A stretch of DNA of 64,000 nt from Bacteroidota bacterium. Its GTDB lineage: Bacteria > Bacteroidota > Bacteroidia > Chitinophagales > Chitinophagaceae. The stretch covers positions 1 to 64,000 of the forward strand of contig JADJZY010000005.1 in assembly GCA_016715505.1 (NCBI GenBank). The letters are read 5' to 3'. Position 1 is the first letter of the stretch; every line of letters starts with the position of its first letter. Shown one piece after another: positions 20,064 to 29,764 of the stretch. The position numbers were made by a program, and so were the translations under genes. Below the pieces are notes generated by a model. It made no database searches. It saw nothing but the letters and a program-made list of their open reading frames with translations, and was not told the DNA's origin.

Positions 20064-21485
20064 ATGAAAGTTGAACAAATTTATACAGGTTGTTTAGCCG
20101 AAGCCGCCTATTACATCGAAAGCAATGGCGAGGCAGCCATCATTGATCCCTTGCGCGAAACCAGACCCTATATGGATATGGCGATACGGAATGGTGCAAA
20201 AATCAAGTATATTTTCGAAACCCATTTCCATGCAGATTTCGTAAGCGGTCATCAGGATTTAGCCGATAAAACCGGAGCACAAATTGTTTTTGGTCCAACC
20301 GCTGTGCCAGGCTACGATGCTTATGTAGCCAAAGATATGGAGATATTCCAGCTCGGAAATGTTAGCATTCAGGTATTGCATACCCCCGGACATACCATGG
20401 AGTCCAGTACTTTTTTATTAAAAGATGAACAAGGAAAAGATTATGCCATTTTCACAGGAGATACTTTATTTATTGGCGATGTGGGGCGGCCGGATTTGGT
20501 GCAAAAAGTAAAGGCCGAAATCACACCGGATTATTTGGGTGGATTATTGTATGATTCATTGCGAAATAAAATCATGCCTCTTGCCGATGAAGTGATTGTT
20601 TATCCAGGTCATGGAGCCGGAAGTGCATGCGGTAAAAATATGAGTAAGGAAACAACGGATACACTCGGTAATCAGAAGAGAACCAATTATGCCTTACGTC
20701 CTGAACTCGATAAAAAACAATTTATTCAGGAAGTGACAGAGGGTTTGGTAGCACCGCCTCAGTATTTTCCTTTTAACGTGCTCATGAATGTGAAGGGTGG
20801 ATTAGGAAGTATTGATGATATCATCCAACGAGGAACAAGAGGGCTTCATCCAAAGGAATTTCAAATGGTTTGGGAAGCCGAAGAAGCTGTTGTGATTGAT
20901 ACCAGAAGTAAAGATGAATTTCCGAAAGCTTTTATTCCGGGCTCCATTTTTATCGGACTCGATGATCATTTCGCTCCCTGGGTAGGCGCATTGATCACTG
21001 ATTTAAAACAACCTATTTTGTTGATCACCGACGAAGGACGTGAAGAAGAAGCCGTGGTGCGACTTGCAAGAGTGGGCTATGATTATACAACCGGTTACCT
21101 GAAAGGGGGTGTGGAAGCTTGGATAAAAGAAGGTTTGGAGACAGGTACGCTGGAAGAAATAAGCGCTACTGATTTTGAATCACTGTACCTAAAAAATCCC
21201 GACCTTCATTTGCTGGATGTGCGAAAAGAAAGCGAATATGAAAGTCAGCATATTTTAGGTGCAAACAATTTCCCCCTGGATTTTATCAATCAGAATATGC
21301 ACATGTTGAAGAAAGATAAAACCTATTATATCCATTGTGCAGGTGGTTACCGCTCAGTCATTACCGCGTCTATTCTGAAAGCACGGGGTTATGAAAATAT
21401 CATCAATATTCTGGGGGGATTCAAAGCTTTGTCGGCTACTTCACTGGCTAAAAGTGATTTTGCCACGCAAAAAACCATGTTATAA
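20064..21485 (+). CDS. Persulfide dioxygenase (ETHE1-like MBL fold) fused to two rhodanese domains
   Basis: The first ~240 residues are a metallo-beta-lactamase-fold persulfide dioxygenase: THFHADFVSGHQ (iron ligands), PGHTMES, GDTLFIGDVGRPD and YPGHGAGSACGKN. This oxidises glutathione persulfide to sulfite. Two rhodanese domains follow. The first (about 270-365) lacks the catalytic Cys, having ITDEGREEE at that place. The second (about 375-470) keeps it in YIHCAGGYRSVITAS. The gene is divergent from sqr and shares a FNR-type box with it, which supports a joint role in sulfide oxidation and detoxification. The ATG at 20064 is preferred because the longer frame has no conserved extension. Confidence 0.9.
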   Translation: MKVEQIYTGCLAEAAYYIESNGEAAIIDPLRETRPYMDMAIRNGAKIKYIFETHFHADFVSGHQDLADKTGAQIVFGPTAVPGYDAYVAKDMEIFQLGNVSIQVLHTPGHTMESSTFLLKDEQGKDYAIFTGDTLFIGDVGRPDLVQKVKAEITPDYLGGLLYDSLRNKIMPLADEVIVYPGHGAGSACGKNMSKETTDTLGNQKRTNYALRPELDKKQFIQEVTEGLVAPPQYFPFNVLMNVKGGLGSIDDIIQRGTRGLHPKEFQMVWEAEEAVVIDTRSKDEFPKAFIPGSIFIGLDDHFAPWVGALITDLKQPILLITDEGREEEAVVRLARVGYDYTTGYLKGGVEAWIKEGLETGTLEEISATDFESLYLKNPDLHLLDVRKESEYESQHILGANNFPLDFINQNMHMLKKDKTYYIHCAGGYRSVITASILKARGYENIINILGGFKALSATSLAKSDFATQKTML

Positions 21486-21615
21486 ATCACTTGAAGATTG
21501 ATTCGGAATTGGGCGTCTAAATAATTGAGCCGTGAATTTGAAGTAGCAAGGCAAGAAGTTAGAAAATAGGATTTGCTCAATAACCCCGAGTTTTACCGAT
21601 TTTGCAATGGGCTGT

Positions 21616-21636
21616 ACTCAACTGCAAAATTTGAGT
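21616..21636 (+). repeat. Conserved-loop hairpin, copy 1
   Basis: The arms ACTCAA and TTGAGT pair perfectly around the 9-base loop CTGCAAAAT. The same loop with different but still pairing arms occurs at 53158-53178 and, on the minus strand, at 62342-62362. Confidence 0.5.
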
Positions 21637-21694
21637 TAGAAATTGCCGGCTCATGGGTCATTTCGACCATTGAATGAAATGGAAACACTGCGAC

Positions 21695-21720
21695 GAAGCC
21701 CGGTCATTTGGCCGGCTTTG
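21695..21720 (+). terminator. Possible terminator hairpin
   Basis: AAGCCCGG / CCGGCTT form a stem with one bulged C, followed by a weak T-rich stretch (TTGTTGTTTG). It lies 210 bases after the persulfide dioxygenase stop and could end its transcript. Confidence 0.4.
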
Positions 21721-21947
21721 TTGTTTGAATAAAAAAATTAGGAACATATATTGCTTTAAAATACGCTGAAGTGCTGTAAATGAGTGAAGTATAAATTAAT
21801 ATTCGGTGATATAGGTGAAAAATTGGATTGAAATCGCCAAATGGCAAGGTTTTTGCCCGAATAAATTTTGTTCTCTTAAGCACTTGGTTTATCAGAATAT
21901 CGAAAGGGTGATTTAGCGGCTTGCAGCTGAATTCAAAGCTTCGGAAA

Positions 21948-24900
21948 ATGAAAAAAATGAAAAGATTGCTACGCTTCGTTGCGATGTTGGTTTTGTTGTT
22001 TGATCAGGCCACAGCGCAAGTCTCTATTACCTGCCCTCCAAATATGGATTTTGAGGATGGGAATTACGGATATTGGAAATTTGATACCGGACAATGTTGC
22101 CCCATTGTTACGGCCCCATCCGGTCAGTTGTTTAATCGTCATATGCTTACCAACGGGCCGGGTATCGATCCTACGGGTGGTTTCCCGATAGTAGCACCCG
22201 GTGGGGGCAATTATTCGTTGAAACTAGGCAATAAAATCAGTGGCAAACAAGCTGAAAAGGCTAGTTATTATGTGCATATTCCTCCTACGGTAAGTAATTT
22301 CAGCCTGATTTTTCGTTATGCGGTGGTGTTTCAGGATCCTGGTTCATCTCATACCAATGCACAAAAACCGCGTTTTGAAGTAAAGGCCTTTGATTCTGCC
22401 ACCGGAACGCCAATTCCTTGTTCCCAATTTACTTTTGTGGCCTCATCGGCATTGCCTGGTTTTACCTGTAATGGAGATACATGCTACAGGCCCTGGGCAA
22501 CAGGTAGTTTAAATCTCTCCGGATGGAATGGAAGTACCGTTGTGGTCAGTTTTGCATCGGGTGATTGTGCCAATGGCGGTCATTTTGGATATGGTTACGT
22601 GGATCTCACTTGTTCCTTGTTCGAAACATCCAGTGTAGTTTGTGTGAATACGCCTACTATGAGTTTAAGTGCTCCGGCAGGATTTCAAACCTATACCTGG
22701 TATGATTCTACCTTCTCCACCATTTTGGCCACCGGACAGAATCCGGTGATCCCAACACCCGCAACGAATATGACCTATCAATTGATCCTTGCACCTTATC
22801 CGGGTTTTGGTTGCAAGGATACCCTCACTTCGCAGATTGTCGTCAGCAATCCGAGTTTCAGTGTATTGTACGATACCATCTGTGAACCGAATTCTTTTTT
22901 GGGTTATAGCAGCACCGGCACCTATATTGATACATTGGTCAATAGTCAGGGTTGCGATAGTGTTCGCACCTTACATCTATGGGTTAAGCCCAGAAGTTTC
23001 TCTACCCTGAATCAAACCATTTGTGCACCGAATTCTTTTTTAGGCTACTCTGCCACAGGTACATATCTCGATACCTTTATCAATGCCTTAGGTTGCGACA
23101 GTATTCGAACATTGAATCTGCTCGTCAATCCTATCACCTATTCTGTTCTTCAACAAACCATTTGCCAGGGCGAAAACTTTCTGGGGTATACAAGTTCGGG
23201 TATTTATATCGACACACTCCTGAATGTAAATGGTTGTGATAGCGTGCGAACTTTACAATTGACTGTTACCCCAACAACTTATTCGACCATCAATCAAAGT
23301 ATTTGTGAACCGGGCAGTTTTCTGGGATATTCATCCAGCGGTACTTATGTAGATACGCTTATCAATGCCAATGGATGTGATAGTATCCGAACACTCAATT
23401 TGATTGTTTGGCCGATCACTTATTCGAATATCACACAGGCTATTTGCGAACCATCTTCTTACCTGGGGTATTCGCAATCCGGTGTTTACGTGGATACGCT
23501 GCTGAATAGTCATGGTTGCGATAGTGTGCGCACATTAAATTTAACGGTATGGCCTATGACGTATGATACCGTGGTGCAAAGTATTTGTCAGCCGGGCAGT
23601 TTTCAAGGTTATAGTGTTTCGGGCACTTATATCGACACGTTCATCAATGCAAAAGGATGTGATAGTGTTCGCACCTTGCAGCTCACTGTTTTCCCAATCA
23701 CTTATGATACCCTGTATCAAACCATTTGTGAACCCAATCAATATTTAGGTTATAACAGTAGTGGCGTGTATTTGGATACTTTTGCCAATGCCAATGCGTG
23801 CGATTCCGTTCGGGTATTATACTTAACGGTAAACCCCATAACCTATTCTTTCATCAATCAAAGTATATGTGAACCGGATAATTTTATGGGATATCAGAAT
23901 AGTGGGGTGTATTTGGATACCTTTATCAATGCCAATGGTTGCGATAGTATCCGAACCATCACATTAACGGTTCATCCGATCACGTATTCGGTCCTGAATC
24001 AAACTATTTGCGAGCCTGATTCATACTTAGGTTATACGACATCAGGTACCTATATCGATACATTGGCGAATTCGAATGGATGCGACAGTGTACGTACTTT
24101 AAATTTGCTGGTACAACCTATTACTTATTCAAGCATCAATCAAACCATTTGTGAACCCAATTCTTATCTGGGATATAGCAACACAGGAACCTATGTCGAT
24201 ATTTTAGTGAATGCCAATGGCTGTGATAGTGTTCGTACACTCAATTTATTGGTGAATCCGATTACTTATTTCACCATCAATCAAAGTATCTGTGAGCCCA
24301 ATAGTTACCTGGGTTATTCTAACAGTGGCACTTACCTTGATACTTTTGTCAATGCCAATGCTTGTGATAGTGTTCGGATTCTGAATCTGATTGTTCATCC
24401 CATTGAGTATACCAATATCAATCAAAGCATTTGCCAAGGCGATGTTTTTCTGGGTTATAATACATCAGGTGTTTATGTCGATAGTTTTTTCAGTATTCAT
24501 GGATGTGATAGTATTCGCACCATCCAATTAACCGTAAACCCTATTACATATTCAAGCATTACACAAACCATTTGCGAGCCTGATACGTATCTGGGATATG
24601 GTACAACCGGAATTTATATAGATACACTGATCAATGGCAATGGTTGCGACAGTATCCGAACGCTTGATTTACTCGTTCATCCGATCACTGATACACAATG
24701 GACTGTTTCCATCTGTGCGCCTGGTTCTTATCTGGGATACAATGCTTCAGGAACTTATGTGGATACGCTCACGAATGCCAATGGCTGCGATAGTATTCGA
24801 ACCCTTAATCTGACCGTTCACCCTTATTACAATAAAGATACTTCCATCAATATTTGTGAAGGTGAATCTTATTTTGTGGGCGGTGCATGGCAAACAGTTG

Positions 24901-25709
24901 CCGGGGCTTACTGGGATAGTTTACAAACGACCTTTGGTTGTGATTCCATCACACAAACTTTTTTATGGTTAAAACCTAAACCACAACCTGATCTGGGTCC
25001 TGATCAATCCTTTTGTAAAGGTGATTCCGTGGTGCTTTATCCCGGGCCTTTTCAGCAATATGTTTGGTTTAATGGACAAAGTGGGGTGGATCGTCAATCC
25101 ATCTTTGAATCCGGGATGTATTCTGTTCAAGTGAGCAATGATCCGGGCTGTTACGCCAGTGATACCATTCAGTTGACACAGTACCCTGAAGTGTTAGCCA
25201 CCATCAGTTCGCCCGGAAAGGATTTATGTTTGGGCGACTCCATTGTATTACAAGGGTATGGCGCATCTGTTTATAAATGGTATCTCAACGACTATTTAAA
25301 TACACCCCGTTTTGTAGGTGAACGTTTTGTATATCTGGGTTTGCAAAATACCAAAGTCACCCTGATCGCCGAAGATCAAAATGCTTGTAAGGATACTGCC
25401 GAGGTTCAATTGCAGTATATCAACTGCTGTGGTAATTTAGCCATGCCCAATGCGTTTAGTCCGAATGGCGATGGCAATAATGAGCTCTTCCGACCTATCG
25501 CCAATGCCCGCTTCGAAAAATATCAATTTCGCATTTTTGATCGATGGGGAAATCAGGTTTTTGAAACGTCCAATCTCAGCGAAGGATGGAATGGTCTCAT
25601 CAAAGGCAGTCAGGCCGATGTTGGAAATTATTTTTATCTCCTACAGTATCAATGTTTCGGTGATGCCAAATACCGAAGCGTTAAAGGCGATTTTATTTTG
25701 TTGCGCTAA
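21948..25709 (+). CDS. Large repetitive surface protein with T9SS type B (CHU_C / gliding-associated) C-terminal domain
   Basis: The 1253-residue product begins with MKKMKRLLRFVAMLVLLFDQATAQ (signal peptide). Next comes a ~280-residue N-terminal region with an Ig/PKD-like end. Then come fourteen 47-residue repeats and a diverged fifteenth, whose consensus has QTICEPNSYLGY, GTYIDT and NGCDSVRTLNL. After two more beta domains (LGPDQSFCKGDS; CLGDSIVLQGYG) it ends in a ~90-residue domain with NAFSPNGDGNNELFRP, FRIFDRWGNQVFET and GWNG. This is the gliding-motility-associated/T9SS type B sorting domain. The role is probably adhesion or a surface filament. Each repeat has two Cys, possibly a disulfide. 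There is no frameshift despite the length. Confidence 0.88.
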   Translation: MKKMKRLLRFVAMLVLLFDQATAQVSITCPPNMDFEDGNYGYWKFDTGQCCPIVTAPSGQLFNRHMLTNGPGIDPTGGFPIVAPGGGNYSLKLGNKISGKQAEKASYYVHIPPTVSNFSLIFRYAVVFQDPGSSHTNAQKPRFEVKAFDSATGTPIPCSQFTFVASSALPGFTCNGDTCYRPWATGSLNLSGWNGSTVVVSFASGDCANGGHFGYGYVDLTCSLFETSSVVCVNTPTMSLSAPAGFQTYTWYDSTFSTILATGQNPVIPTPATNMTYQLILAPYPGFGCKDTLTSQIVVSNPSFSVLYDTICEPNSFLGYSSTGTYIDTLVNSQGCDSVRTLHLWVKPRSFSTLNQTICAPNSFLGYSATGTYLDTFINALGCDSIRTLNLLVNPITYSVLQQTICQGENFLGYTSSGIYIDTLLNVNGCDSVRTLQLTVTPTTYSTINQSICEPGSFLGYSSSGTYVDTLINANGCDSIRTLNLIVWPITYSNITQAICEPSSYLGYSQSGVYVDTLLNSHGCDSVRTLNLTVWPMTYDTVVQSICQPGSFQGYSVSGTYIDTFINAKGCDSVRTLQLTVFPITYDTLYQTICEPNQYLGYNSSGVYLDTFANANACDSVRVLYLTVNPITYSFINQSICEPDNFMGYQNSGVYLDTFINANGCDSIRTITLTVHPITYSVLNQTICEPDSYLGYTTSGTYIDTLANSNGCDSVRTLNLLVQPITYSSINQTICEPNSYLGYSNTGTYVDILVNANGCDSVRTLNLLVNPITYFTINQSICEPNSYLGYSNSGTYLDTFVNANACDSVRILNLIVHPIEYTNINQSICQGDVFLGYNTSGVYVDSFFSIHGCDSIRTIQLTVNPITYSSITQTICEPDTYLGYGTTGIYIDTLINGNGCDSIRTLDLLVHPITDTQWTVSICAPGSYLGYNASGTYVDTLTNANGCDSIRTLNLTVHPYYNKDTSINICEGESYFVGGAWQTVAGAYWDSLQTTFGCDSITQTFLWLKPKPQPDLGPDQSFCKGDSVVLYPGPFQQYVWFNGQSGVDRQSIFESGMYSVQVSNDPGCYASDTIQLTQYPEVLATISSPGKDLCLGDSIVLQGYGASVYKWYLNDYLNTPRFVGERFVYLGLQNTKVTLIAEDQNACKDTAEVQLQYINCCGNLAMPNAFSPNGDGNNELFRPIANARFEKYQFRIFDRWGNQVFETSNLSEGWNGLIKGSQADVGNYFYLLQYQCFGDAKYRSVKGDFILLR
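22862..24978 (+). repeat. Tandem 141-base coding repeats (14 full + 1 diverged)
   Basis: Units of 47 codons repeat head to tail inside the T9SS adhesin. Protein identity between units is high at the ICEP, LGY and CDS(V/I)RTL positions, while third-codon positions have drifted. This points to old duplication under protein-level selection rather than recent slippage. Confidence 0.9.
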
Positions 25710-25918
25710 TCGACTTCAAAACTAATTTTTCCATCCCTACGTTGCTATAAACGATTTGCACTATCAGTGTATCATGCAATAACCATTGGTCTGCTACCGC
25801 AATCGCAGCAGATTTTTTAATGATGAAAAAATACCCATTCAAGGGTATTGTGCAGTGCCGCTGCATGATTGAATTTTGCACCAACAATTACAAATTCTTT
25901 CAACGAAAAAAAATCATC

Positions 25919-26668
25919 ATGAAAAAAATTAGTTTAGTCTTTTCTGCAATCAGTATTTTTTTATTCTCTTGCGACAAAGCAATCACCACACCGCCAAGCA
26001 CCACGCCGACCAACAACAATACCGCCGCGCAAACACCTTCCTTCCCGAACGGTGATGGTTTTTTGGTAGCCCTCAAATCGATCACCAAAACTACGGTGGC
26101 CGGCTTTGAAGTCAACACCGAACTAGGCACCGGTGTAGCCGGCTTTGGTGATTTGGCAACTGGCACCTATAATGATGCCGGAGCGATTACATTGAATAGC
26201 AAAAGCCTGACTAAAAACAGCAACAACACGTATAGTTATATTCCGGGAGCTACCGATATTACCGGTATCGATTTCGGAAGCAGCATCAATTGGAATATTG
26301 CTGGTGCAGGTTCTGTTCCGGCGTTCACGCATAACGCACAATCACAAGGCTTCCCTATTGCCGATGCCATCAGTGGTTCCTTTACAACCATTAATTCTGC
26401 CAGTGATTTTACCTTGAGCACAACCGGCAGTATCAGTAATTCGGATTCAGTATATTTTCAGGTCGCCGGTCCTAACGGAGTAAGCCTCAAACGTCGTGCA
26501 GCCAATACCAGTTCAGTTACCTTCAGTGCAGCTGAAATTCAGGCCCTGGGTAAAGGCTTCGGCTCAGTCGTTATTGCGCCATGGAATTGGTCTACTCAAA
26601 CCATCAGTGGCAAAACGATTCATGTCGTCAATGAAACGGCCTTGTCACGTGTGATTGAAATCCAATAA
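25919..26668 (+). CDS. Hypothetical lipoprotein, Thr/Asn/Ser-rich
   Basis: The ATG at 25919 gives a lipoprotein signal (MKKISLVFSAISIFLFSCDK, lipobox Cys about residue 18). A Pro/Thr/Asn linker of about 20 residues follows, then a beta-rich domain with no motif I recognise (ITGIDFGSSINWNIAG; VVIAPWNWSTQTISGK). The 249-residue protein is probably on the cell surface or outer membrane. An upstream in-frame extension to 25820 would hide the signal and is rejected. It is a single-gene unit with its own terminator. Confidence 0.75.
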   Translation: MKKISLVFSAISIFLFSCDKAITTPPSTTPTNNNTAAQTPSFPNGDGFLVALKSITKTTVAGFEVNTELGTGVAGFGDLATGTYNDAGAITLNSKSLTKNSNNTYSYIPGATDITGIDFGSSINWNIAGAGSVPAFTHNAQSQGFPIADAISGSFTTINSASDFTLSTTGSISNSDSVYFQVAGPNGVSLKRRAANTSSVTFSAAEIQALGKGFGSVVIAPWNWSTQTISGKTIHVVNETALSRVIEIQ

Positions 26669-26693
26669 AATCTATTTTCTTCTTGATCATTAA

Positions 26694-26719
26694 ACACCCG
26701 AAATACGGGTGTTTTTTTT
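26694..26719 (+). terminator. Rho-independent terminator
   Basis: A 7-base stem (ACACCCG / CGGGTGT) with an AAATA loop is followed by eight T. It lies 26 bases after the lipoprotein stop. Confidence 0.85.
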
Positions 26720-26933
26720 GGATGTATTTGACATATTGAAGCCCCTCGCTTGGGTATATTTTGAAAAAATATTTTTGCATCTGAGTAGTAACAGTCGTCC
26801 TAAATATTTTATAAAATCCACCTAAATCCTCATCCGGCCATTCTTTTAGCATTTGTTTAATAATGCTTTCCGGCAACTTTGCGAAAGTATTTTTTCATTG
26901 TAGATACGTCTTCAAGTTCATTCAAATTAAGTC

Positions 26934-27590
26934 ATGCATAACACTGCTAACAGAACCTCCCAAACACATATCCTGCTCATTTGCTTCGCCGTATTTGCGG
27001 TGAGTCTTTCTGTACTTCGGGTCATCGCCACCGATAGCCTCATGTTTTTATTTCTCAACTGGAACCTCATCCTGGCCATCCTGCCCTGGATCATGACGCA
27101 AGCGGTTCAGTACAATCGAATCCAACTCAACCGATTTAAGCTCACGATGCTCATCTTTGTTTGGATTTTATTTTTTCCAAATTCTCCCTATATCCTCACC
27201 GATCTTTTTCATTTACACAAAGGCGGCGATATGCCTTTATGGTATGATTTGGTATTGATACTTTCCTTTGCCTTCACCGGCCTCTTATTTGGAATGCTTA
27301 GCCTCATGCGAATTGAACAATATCTGCAGAAGTATTTTTCGCAACGTACTGTAATCATGGCCATCGGATTTATGTTGTTTTTGTCGGGCTTTGGGGTGTA
27401 TCTCGGGCGCTACTTAAGGTTTAATTCCTGGGACCTCATCACCGCACCTTATCAACTATTGTCCGAAGTAGGCGATCGTTTTGTCTCACCTGCACATCAT
27501 CCTCGCACCTGGGGCATGACCCTCGTACTGGGTGTGTTTTTAAACCTGGTTTATTTCAGCATCCGCGGTCTGCGTTATCATCGTACCTGA
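26934..27590 (+). CDS. DUF1361 family membrane protein
   Basis: This 218-residue protein has about six hydrophobic helices. It carries text typical of DUF1361: WNLILAILPWI, the conserved LFFPNSPYILTDLFHL in the middle, WYDLVLI and GVYLGRYLRFNSWDL. The function is unknown for the family. A location in the inner membrane is expected. There is no operon partner; the next gene starts 130 bases on with its own promoter. Confidence 0.85.
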   Translation: MHNTANRTSQTHILLICFAVFAVSLSVLRVIATDSLMFLFLNWNLILAILPWIMTQAVQYNRIQLNRFKLTMLIFVWILFFPNSPYILTDLFHLHKGGDMPLWYDLVLILSFAFTGLLFGMLSLMRIEQYLQKYFSQRTVIMAIGFMLFLSGFGVYLGRYLRFNSWDLITAPYQLLSEVGDRFVSPAHHPRTWGMTLVLGVFLNLVYFSIRGLRYHRT

Positions 27591-27693
27591 ATTTTTATGC
27601 CCCCGTTTGTCTCCACCTTTCCGAATATCCTGCACCGGGGACCCTCCATTTTACCCCTGCTGAATCAGCCATACGAAAGACAGGTTTCAGTAT

Positions 27694-27701
27694 TATATTT
27701 G
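27694..27701 (+). promoter_or_regulatory. -7 element (TATATTTG) for the paaE-like gene
   Basis: This is an exact match to TANNTTTG, 20 bases before the ATG at 27722. No clear -33 TTG lies at the usual distance. Confidence 0.45.
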
Positions 27702-27721
27702 CACCCACATTTTCAATCACA

Positions 27722-28810
27722 ATGTCAACACCTAAATTTTATACACTCAGTGTTTCCGATATCCGAAAAGAAACCGGCAACTGTGTATCCGTAGCCTTGG
27801 ATATTCCCGAAGCACTGAAAAACGACTTTAAATATGAAGCCGGTCAATATATTACTTTCAAAAAGGTGATGGATGGTGAAGAACTCCGACGTTCTTATTC
27901 ATTATGCAGCTCACCCGATGATCAGGAGTTTCGTGTGGCGATTAAAAAAGTATTGGGGGGTAAATTCTCCGGATACGCGAACCATGATTTAAAAGTAGGC
28001 GATGAGTTGGAGGTGATGACACCCATGGGGCATTTTACCACTGAAATCAACCCCGATGAATGCAAACATTATATGGCATTCGCCGCCGGGAGTGGTATTA
28101 CACCCATGCTGAGTTTAATTAAAACCATTCTAAAACGCTCCCCACAAAGCACCTTTACCTTGGTGTATGGCAATCAGAATTTTTATTCCATCATTTTCCG
28201 CGAAGAAATCGAAGCACTTAAAAATCGTTACCTCAATCGTTTGCAGGTTTTTCATGTCCTCAGTCGCGAGCGTATGGAAACCGATTTAAACAATGGCCGA
28301 ATCAATGCCCAAAAATGTGATCAACTTTTTGCGAAATTGATTGATCTAAAACAAATGGATCAATTCTTTATGTGTGGACCTGAAGAAATGATTTTGTCGG
28401 TGCGTGATTATCTGCTCGATAAGGGCGTAGAAAAAGATAAGATTAAATTTGAATTGTTTCACACAGCCGGTGCGGCAAAAAAACAAAACAACGAAGCCGG
28501 GCAGGGCGATGAGGCGTCTGATGTAAAAATGAGTATGGTCACCATTAAGGCCGACGATCGTAGTGTGGAAATTCCTTTGGCTTACAATGGCATGTCCATT
28601 CTCGATGCAGCGCTTAAAGCGGGTGCCGATTTGCCCTTTGCCTGTAAGGGCGGGGTGTGTTGCACATGTCGTGCTAAAGTGATTGAAGGTAAAGTGAATA
28701 TGGAAGTCAATTATGCCCTCGAAACCGATGAGGTGGAAGCTGGGTTCGTACTCACTTGTCAGGCTCATCCATTGAGCGAAAAAGTGGTCATCGATTTTGA
28801 TGCGCGATAG
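27722..28810 (+). CDS. paaE: PaaE-like ferredoxin-NAD(P)H reductase with C-terminal 2Fe-2S domain
   Basis: The order is a FAD-binding domain (RRSYSLCSSP, about residues 57-66), an NAD(P) domain (FAAGSGITPMLSLIKT; FMCGPEEMI), then a plant-type ferredoxin domain with cluster ligands CKGGVCCTCRAK and a late LTCQAHP. At 362 residues it matches the reductase subunit of phenylacetyl-CoA epoxidase and related oxygenases. No paaABCD genes are present here, so its electron acceptor is unknown. It could serve another diiron enzyme, and the symbol is by similarity only. It ends with TAG. Confidence 0.8.
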   Translation: MSTPKFYTLSVSDIRKETGNCVSVALDIPEALKNDFKYEAGQYITFKKVMDGEELRRSYSLCSSPDDQEFRVAIKKVLGGKFSGYANHDLKVGDELEVMTPMGHFTTEINPDECKHYMAFAAGSGITPMLSLIKTILKRSPQSTFTLVYGNQNFYSIIFREEIEALKNRYLNRLQVFHVLSRERMETDLNNGRINAQKCDQLFAKLIDLKQMDQFFMCGPEEMILSVRDYLLDKGVEKDKIKFELFHTAGAAKKQNNEAGQGDEASDVKMSMVTIKADDRSVEIPLAYNGMSILDAALKAGADLPFACKGGVCCTCRAKVIEGKVNMEVNYALETDEVEAGFVLTCQAHPLSEKVVIDFDAR

Positions 28811-28838
28811 TGATCTTAGTTATCCGACGACTTGTACT

Positions 28839-29626
28839 TTAAAGAATTCCATCGTCTTGCCTCAATGCACTTTTTTTCATGTTTTGGGCCAGCTCAGCAC
28901 CCAGGTATTTTTCAATCCAGTGATGTACTAAATAAATGAGCGGTGTGATCACAATGGCAACCACAAATTTATACGAATAGCCCACGAGGGCAATGGCTAT
29001 CACCTGAGCCCAGGTCCATCCTGCGCCTACTTTAAAAGCAATAATAATGACAACTAGGCTATCAATCAGTTGACTGAACATCGTTGATCCGGTAGCTCTG
29101 AGCCAAATCATTTTTTCGCCGGTTTTTTCTTTGATTTTATGAAAGATAAAAACATCCAGAACTTGTCCGATGATGAATGCAATTAAGGAGGCCACAACAA
29201 TCCACATCCCCTGACCGAAAATTTGTGCAAATGCTTTTTGCATATCAGGCACACCTTTTTCTGCCCGGGTACCTACCCACCAATCGGCAGGTACCAGATG
29301 AATGGCACCATAAGCCGCAAAAAACGAAATGCTGATTAATGCAGCCGTGAGATAGGATAAAAACTTCACACCTTTCATGCCATAGTACTCGTTGATAATA
29401 TCGGTCATGATAAAAACGATCGGCCAAAGTAATACTCCCGCGGTAAGATTAAATGCCAAACCATCTTCACCAAACAAGGAAAAACTCACAGGGTCTAAAC
29501 CCAGGGTTTTTTCCAAAGAAAATATTTACCGCCAATAAACTCGGCAACAATGGCATTGGTGCTAAAAATGCCGGCGAGGATGATAAATAATTTCACGGAT
29601 TTGTCGCCTAATATTTCCCGTATCAT
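28839..29626 (-). CDS. yhhQ: Queuosine precursor transporter (YhhQ/VUT family), one frameshift
   Basis: This is an inner-membrane importer of preQ0/preQ1 for tRNA modification. The start at 29626 gives MIREILGDKSVKLFIILAGIFSTNAIVAEFIGGK. A lost base near 29526 (TTT on + strand) breaks the frame, and repair gives GGKIFSLEKTLGLDP. Family landmarks follow: WPIVFIMTDIINEYYG, IGQVLDVFIFHKIKE, TGSTMFSQLIDSLVV and GYSYKFVVAIVITPLIYL. About six or seven helices are visible. Confidence 0.85.
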
Positions 29627-29764
29627 TTTGTCTTTAAATTCGAATGTACAAACGGAAGCAGGAACTTTTTTTAATTTTAAATGAAGTGGTATTGATAGTT
29701 CACAATAAACCCTTCTATTGGAAAAATGAAAAAATACCATAATTTGCAATCGAATCTAAATCAC

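Larger units (their letters stand above)
21486..21947. other. Intergenic region after persulfide dioxygenase
   Basis: There is no credible gene in these 460 bases. They hold a hairpin of the CTGCAAAAT-loop family (21616-21636), a GC-rich hairpin at 21695-21720, and a sequence at 21597-21613 (CCGATTTTGCAATGGGC) resembling one at 17547-17562. Confidence 0.5.

Noticed and set aside
22862..24978. CRISPR-like regular repeats
   Set aside because: The 141-base units are in-frame coding repeats without spacers, and differ at third positions.
26628..26876. Minus-strand ORF of 82 codons between the lipoprotein and DUF1361 genes
   Set aside because: It starts with TTG and reads through the terminator hairpin at 26694-26719 and into the lipoprotein gene; no motif.
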